64,000 nt of DNA from SIG701 sp045611685 (GTDB lineage Bacteria; Bacillota; Clostridia; Oscillospirales; CAG-272), in the NCBI GenBank assembly GCA_045611685.1, contig JAZKXO010000003.1, positions 1-64,000 on the forward strand, read 5' to 3'. Both the position numbers and the translations under genes were made by a program. Shown here in pieces: positions 60,213 to 64,000 of this stretch. The notes beneath the pieces were generated by a model. The model was not told the DNA's origin, did no database searches, and was given only the letters and a program-made list of their open reading frames with translations. Numbering within the stretch: position 1 is the stretch's first letter; each line of letters opens with the position of its first letter.

Positions 60213-62357
60213 ATGATCCTCATTATTGCGGAAAAGCCGTCGCTTGCGCGCAACATCGCCGACGGTATCGCGAAAGCCGAAAACGTGCGGATGTCCAGAA
60301 AGGACGGCTATATCGAAGGCGGCTCGTATCTCGTGACGTGGGCATTCGGCCATCTGTTCTCCCTTTGTGATATTGAAACGTACCGCCCGAATCCCGAAGG
60401 AAACCGCTGGTCGGTCAAAAATATCCCGTGCTTTCCTGCGGATTTTCGGTTTGAACTCAGAAAGAATGCGGACGGCACTCGCGATGTGGGTATCGAAAAG
60501 CAGTTCGGAACGATCCGCGCTCTATGCAACCGCCCCGACGTTGACGTGATCGTGAACGCGGGCGACGCCGACCGTGAGGGCGAGATCATCGTCCGTCTCT
60601 GCATCGGGCACGCTTTGGAGAACGAAAAGGATCTTCGCCGGCTTTGGCTTCCCGATCAGACACCTGAAACTATCGCGCAGGCGCTTTCGGAGATGAAATC
60701 CGAGGCGGAATACGAGAACCTCGCAAACGAGGGGTACGCCCGTACATATATCGACTGGCTTTACGGCGTCAATCCCACCAGATACGCCACGCTGAAAACG
60801 GGGACGCTTCTGCGCGTCGGGCGCGTGATCGTGCCGATCGTCCGCGCGATCTATGACAGAGATATGGCGATTCGCAATTTCACACCCGAGCCGTACTTTG
60901 CCGTTGTCAGCCGCGCTCGGACGAACGGCGAGAGTGTAGAACTCACAAGCAAGCAGAAATTCGATAAACATCACAAAGCCGATGCCGAACGGCTCTCTGC
61001 CCGCTACAACGCGGCGAAAACGGTCGTTACGTCCGTGAAGCACAAAAAAGATAAGATGGCGCCGGGCAAACTGTACTCGCTTTCGAAACTCCAGAATGTC
61101 CTCAGCAAGAAGTACAAAATGTCCATGACGGAATCGCTCGAGATCGTACAGGGGCTCTATGAGAAAGGGTATCTGACCTATCCCCGTACCAACTCCGAGT
61201 ATCTTGCCACCGCCGAGAAGGATAAGATCAGAAAGATCATCGATGGGGCGGTAAAACTCGGTTATCCGCTAGTTTTCAAGGACGGAAAGAATATTTTTGA
61301 CGATTCGAAAATTGAATCGCACTCCGCGCTCACCCCCACGTACAAGATTCCCGATAAGAACCACCTTACCGAAAAAGAGATGCAGGTTTACTCCACCGTA
61401 TTCCGCCGCTTTGCCGCGGTTTTCTGTCGGGAGGATTGCCTTGTTGATAAAACGGAGATCAAGATCGCCGTTATGGAAGGCGAGACGGTTCTTGAGGAGT
61501 TCACGCTCCGCGGAACGGTGATTCTCGAACGCGGTTGGATGAAGTACGACGATACCGCGCAAAAGGATAAGATTCTGCCGCCGCTCGGGAAGGGCGATAT
61601 TCTTACAACCGATTTTAGGCCTGCCGAAAAAGAGACGAGTCCGCCAAAGCATTACACGATTGAAACGCTCAACAATTATCTCAAAAATCCGTTCCGCGAA
61701 GAAAAGGCGGCTGCCGATAAAGCCGAGCGGGCGGAGGATGAGGCAGATGACAGGGAAGAATACCGCGCGATGCTTGAGGGATTGGAACTTGGCACAGAAG
61801 CGACGCGAACGGGCATTATAGACAACGCCCGAAAATCCGGATACATTGAACTGAAGAAAGACGTATATACGATTTTGCCGGACGGCGAATTTCTCATTGA
61901 ATCCATCTCGCAGATGGGAATAGGCATGGATAAGTACAAAACCGCCGAGGTCGGGCGTGCTTTGAAGCGTGTGTTCCGCGGCGAATCTACCGTGCGCGAA
62001 AGCGTGGCGATCGCCGAGGCGGAGATCTCTGCCGTGTTTCAGAAAAAGGATGCGCCACCTGCCGAAGATACGGATACCGGCTATTTCGGTGATATCGTGG
62101 GAAAATGCCCCCTTTGCGGTATGGACGTCCGCCGCACGCGCCGCGGCTACGGCTGCGCGGGTTATAAAGAGAACGGCTGTAAATTCAGCATTTACTCGCC
62201 GATCTGTGCGCGTGTGATTCCCAAAGCGAGCGTGGAGCAGCTTCTGCGCGACGGACGTACCGATATAATCAGCGGTTTTGTGTCGAAACGGACGGGAAAC
62301 AAATTCGACGCGCGCCTAAAACTCGAAGGCGATCGTGCTGTGTTTGATTTTTCATAA
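60213..62357 (+). CDS. topB: DNA topoisomerase III (type IA)
   Basis: 714 residues. The Toprim domain starts ILIIAEKPSLARNIA and has NAGDADREGEIIV; the active-site Tyr is Tyr323 in GYLTYPRTNSEYL. The C-terminal 120 residues include a four-Cys zinc segment (CPLCGMDVRRTRRGYGCAGY) and an extra topoisomerase C-terminal repeat. It resolves intertwined single strands; TopB-like copies occur on chromosomes as well as plasmids, and there is no plasmid gene nearby. GAAAGGAG is 8 bases upstream of ATG. Confidence 0.94.
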   Translation: MILIIAEKPSLARNIADGIAKAENVRMSRKDGYIEGGSYLVTWAFGHLFSLCDIETYRPNPEGNRWSVKNIPCFPADFRFELRKNADGTRDVGIEKQFGTIRALCNRPDVDVIVNAGDADREGEIIVRLCIGHALENEKDLRRLWLPDQTPETIAQALSEMKSEAEYENLANEGYARTYIDWLYGVNPTRYATLKTGTLLRVGRVIVPIVRAIYDRDMAIRNFTPEPYFAVVSRARTNGESVELTSKQKFDKHHKADAERLSARYNAAKTVVTSVKHKKDKMAPGKLYSLSKLQNVLSKKYKMSMTESLEIVQGLYEKGYLTYPRTNSEYLATAEKDKIRKIIDGAVKLGYPLVFKDGKNIFDDSKIESHSALTPTYKIPDKNHLTEKEMQVYSTVFRRFAAVFCREDCLVDKTEIKIAVMEGETVLEEFTLRGTVILERGWMKYDDTAQKDKILPPLGKGDILTTDFRPAEKETSPPKHYTIETLNNYLKNPFREEKAAADKAERAEDEADDREEYRAMLEGLELGTEATRTGIIDNARKSGYIELKKDVYTILPDGEFLIESISQMGIGMDKYKTAEVGRALKRVFRGESTVRESVAIAEAEISAVFQKKDAPPAEDTDTGYFGDIVGKCPLCGMDVRRTRRGYGCAGYKENGCKFSIYSPICARVIPKASVEQLLRDGRTDIISGFVSKRTGNKFDARLKLEGDRAVFDFS

Positions 62358-62397
62358 AAAAGAGCCGATGCTTTCGCATCGGCTCTCAATTTTTTTC
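62355..62397. terminator. Bidirectional terminator between topB and serS
   Basis: Perfect 11-bp stem AGAGCCGATGC/GCATCGGCTCT with TTTC loop; TTTTTTT on plus, TTTTTTATG on minus. Confidence 0.9.
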
Positions 62398-63682
62398 ATT
62401 TTTTGGGAATCAGTTTTTCCGTGCCGCCCATGTAGGGACGGAGGGCAACGGGAATATTTACGGATCCGTCGGCGTTCAGGTTGTTTTCGAGGAACGCGAT
62501 CAGCATACGCGGCGGCGCTACGACGGTGTTGTTGAGAGTATGTGCAAGATACTTGCCGTCCTCGCCGTTTACGCGGATTCTGAGGCGGCGCGCCTGCGCT
62601 TCACCGAGGTTCGAGCAGCTGCCGACTTCAAAATACTTCTTCTGGCGGGGAGACCATGCTTCCACGTCGCAGGATTTTACTTTCAGATCAGCAAGGTCGC
62701 CGGAGCAGCATTCGAGCGTGCGTACTGGGATATCCAGAGAACGGAACAGATCGACAGTGTTCTGCCACAGCTTGTCGTACCACATCATGGAATCCTCCGG
62801 CTTGCAGACGACGATCATTTCCTGCTTTTCAAACTGGTGGATGCGGTATACGCCGCGCTCCTCGATGCCGTGCGCGCCTTTCTCCTTGCGGAAGCAGGGA
62901 GAGTAGCTCGTCAGCGTGTAGGGGAGTTCTGCTTCGGGGATGATCTGATCGATGAATTTACCGATCATGGAGTGCTCACTCGTACCGATGAGGTAGAGAT
63001 CCTCGCCCTCGATTTTGTACATCATGGCTTCCATTTCCGCGAAACTCATAACGCCCGTTACGACGTCGGAACGGATCATAAACGGCGGGATGCAGTACGT
63101 GAATCCGCGCTCGATCATGAAATCGCGTGCGTAGGAGATAACGGCGGAGTGCACGCGTGCGATATCGCCCATGAGGTAGTAGAAGCCGTTGCCGGCAACG
63201 CGGCGTGCGGATTCGAGGTCAATACCTGCGAAACGCTCCATGATGTCCGTGTGGTAGGGGATCTCAAAGTCCGGAACGACGGGCTCGCCGTATTTTTGGA
63301 TCTCGACGTTTTCGCTGTCGTCCTTACCCATCGGAACGGAGGGATCAATGATGTTCGGGATGATCATCATGATCTTCTTGATCTTTTCATCCAGTTCCTT
63401 CTCGAGTGCCTCGTCCTCGGCGAGTTTGTTGGCATTCTCGGTAACGAGACGCTTCATCTCTTCCGCTTCCTCGCGCTTGCCCTGCGCCATGAGAGCACCG
63501 ATCTGCTTCGAATATTTGTTGCGGCTGCCGCGTAGCTCGTCCGCCTCGCGGATCACACGGCGGCGCTCGGTGTCAAGTTCAATCACCTCGTCCACGAGGG
63601 GCAGCTTCTGATCCTGGAATTTGTTTTTGATATTCTGCTTTACGATTTCGGGATTTTCTCTCAGAAATTTAATGTCGAGCAT
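62396..63682 (-). CDS. serS: Seryl-tRNA synthetase
   Basis: 428 residues. The N-terminal coiled coil (about 1-110) carries the Ser tRNA-binding arm, and the class II core has TSEHSMIGKF, SPCFRKEKGAHGIEERGVYRIHQFEKQEM (motif 2) and NTVVAPPRMLIAFLENN (motif 3). AGGAGG is 10 bases before ATG. No T-box leader was found in the short upstream region. Confidence 0.97.
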   Translation of the reverse strand: MLDIKFLRENPEIVKQNIKNKFQDQKLPLVDEVIELDTERRRVIREADELRGSRNKYSKQIGALMAQGKREEAEEMKRLVTENANKLAEDEALEKELDEKIKKIMMIIPNIIDPSVPMGKDDSENVEIQKYGEPVVPDFEIPYHTDIMERFAGIDLESARRVAGNGFYYLMGDIARVHSAVISYARDFMIERGFTYCIPPFMIRSDVVTGVMSFAEMEAMMYKIEGEDLYLIGTSEHSMIGKFIDQIIPEAELPYTLTSYSPCFRKEKGAHGIEERGVYRIHQFEKQEMIVVCKPEDSMMWYDKLWQNTVDLFRSLDIPVRTLECCSGDLADLKVKSCDVEAWSPRQKKYFEVGSCSNLGEAQARRLRIRVNGEDGKYLAHTLNNTVVAPPRMLIAFLENNLNADGSVNIPVALRPYMGGTEKLIPKK

Positions 63683-63702
63683 GGGTCCATGCCTCCTAAT
63701 AT

Positions 63703-63746
63703 CGGTATAATACTGTTATTATACCGCTTTACAGGAGAAAATGCAA
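63703..63746 (-). promoter_or_regulatory. Promoter of serS with overlapping palindrome
   Basis: Minus-strand TTGCAT (63741-63746), 17-base spacer, TATAAT (63718-63723). The -10 lies inside a perfect 10-bp inverted repeat, CGGTATAATA/TATTATACCG with a 4-base loop (63703-63726). Confidence 0.7.
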
Positions 63747-63751
63747 GGGAA

Positions 63752-63802
63752 ATATAAAAAAAGAAAAGAATCGGAGAACCTTTTCGGCCTTTCCGATTCT
63801 TT
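63752..63802 (-). terminator. Terminator of clpB
   Basis: AAAGAATCGGA/TCCGATTCTTT stem with a partly paired loop, followed on the minus strand by TTTTCTTTTTTTAT, 10 bases after the clpB stop. Confidence 0.85.
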
Positions 63803-63811
63803 CTATGGATG

Positions 63812-64000
63812 TTACAAAACTGTCAGCCCCGTCTCGTCAAAGTCAACGGTGATCGTCGTTTCGGGTGCGGGATCGTCTCTGAGAATCTTACGCGCGATCT
63901 TCGTTTCGAGATTCGTCTGGATATACCGTTTGAGAGGACGTGCGCCGTACACGGGATCATAGCCTGCATCGGCAATGTGCGCTTTCGCGGCGTCCGTTAC
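63812..64000 (-). CDS. clpB: ClpB chaperone, C-terminal end only (cut by the window edge)
   Basis: The last 62 codons are present. The sequence IADAGYDPVYGARPLKRYIQ is the signature of the ClpB D2 C-terminal domain (YDP-x-x-GAR-PL-(R/K)-R-x-I-Q), and the tail after it is the usual 30-40 variable residues. ClpB is the AAA+ disaggregase that works with DnaK. ClpC and ClpE end differently, so ClpB is the best call, but the full domain layout lies outside the window. Confidence 0.85.
   Translation of the reverse strand, partial: VTDAAKAHIADAGYDPVYGARPLKRYIQTNLETKIARKILRDDPAPETTITVDFDETGLTVL

Noticed and set aside
60213..62357. Plasmid or conjugative-element topoisomerase marking a mobile region
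   Set aside because: Neighbours are sufCB, pfkA and serS; no relaxase, integrase or plasmid gene is nearby.
63683..63760. T-box riboswitch upstream of serS
   Set aside because: The leader is under 60 bases and lacks the AGGGTGG-type T-box sequence.

Overview
The window looks like a chromosome segment of a spore-forming, anaerobic member of the Clostridia, most like the Oscillospirales (Ruminococcaceae-type gut bacteria). The main reasons are gene order and gene content. There is a Firmicutes operon yicC-remA-gmk-rpoZ-priA-def-fmt-rsmB-rlmN-prpC-prkC-rsgA-thiN-spoVM, a gdpP-rplI-dnaB operon, AGGAGG-type ribosome binding sites, TTGACA/TATAAT promoters and a minimal sufCB pair. The 26-codon spoVM gene implies endospore formation. 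GC content is moderate (about half, judged by eye), with one AT-rich patch near 32.4-33.3 kb.

Region 1 (1-13.2 kb, plus strand) is devoted to the cell surface. It starts with the 3' part of a large beta-helix/Cys-repeat surface protein. Next comes a compact cassette: a 40-residue peptide ending in Ser-Trp-Ser, an HprK-like kinase, a PqqD-like carrier-binding protein, an SLH protein and a SipW-like S24/S26 peptidase. This set resembles a ribosomal-peptide modification system without a cyclase. It runs into an exopolysaccharide control block (Wzz-like adaptor, tyrosine kinase, PHP phosphatase), a class B sortase with an SPQTG-tailed substrate, an LCP ligase and a CapD-type nucleotide-sugar dehydratase.

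Region 2 (13.3-17.9 kb, minus) is a purine/formate module: FNT transporter, PurO-type IMP cyclohydrolase and formate-THF ligase behind a ZTP riboswitch, with purC behind its own promoter. A tRNA-Leu follows. Region 3 (17.9-23.7 kb, minus) holds an SLH/Ig-like wall protein and dnaB, rplI and gdpP.

Region 4 (23.9-29.7 kb, plus) has murD, a truncated transposase-like gene, an SGNH hydrolase, a ThrE-like exporter, a CBM9-like protein and a deacetylase-like protein. Region 5 (29.8-37.4 kb) has a TetM-like GTPase fused to a YacP/Rae1-like NYN nuclease domain, an AT-rich P-loop kinase gene beside a repeat-bearing spacer, tRNA-Ser, a small helical protein and a marR-fakB-fakA fatty-acid kinase operon.

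Region 6 (37.4-50.7 kb, minus) is the long housekeeping operon for translation, replication restart and PASTA-kinase signalling, ending in spoVM. Region 7 (50.8-64 kb) has a membrane protein, a J-domain/DUF5685 pair, a tRNA Gly-Arg-His cluster, mini-RNase III, a zinc-ribbon protein, obg, an aminotransferase, pfkA, sufCB, a topoisomerase III, serS and the last codons of clpB.

The two observations most likely to be new biology are the peptide/HprK/PqqD/peptidase cassette (2.86-5.65 kb) and the TetM-NYN fusion (29.8-32.4 kb). All family assignments come from reading motifs; no database search was possible.
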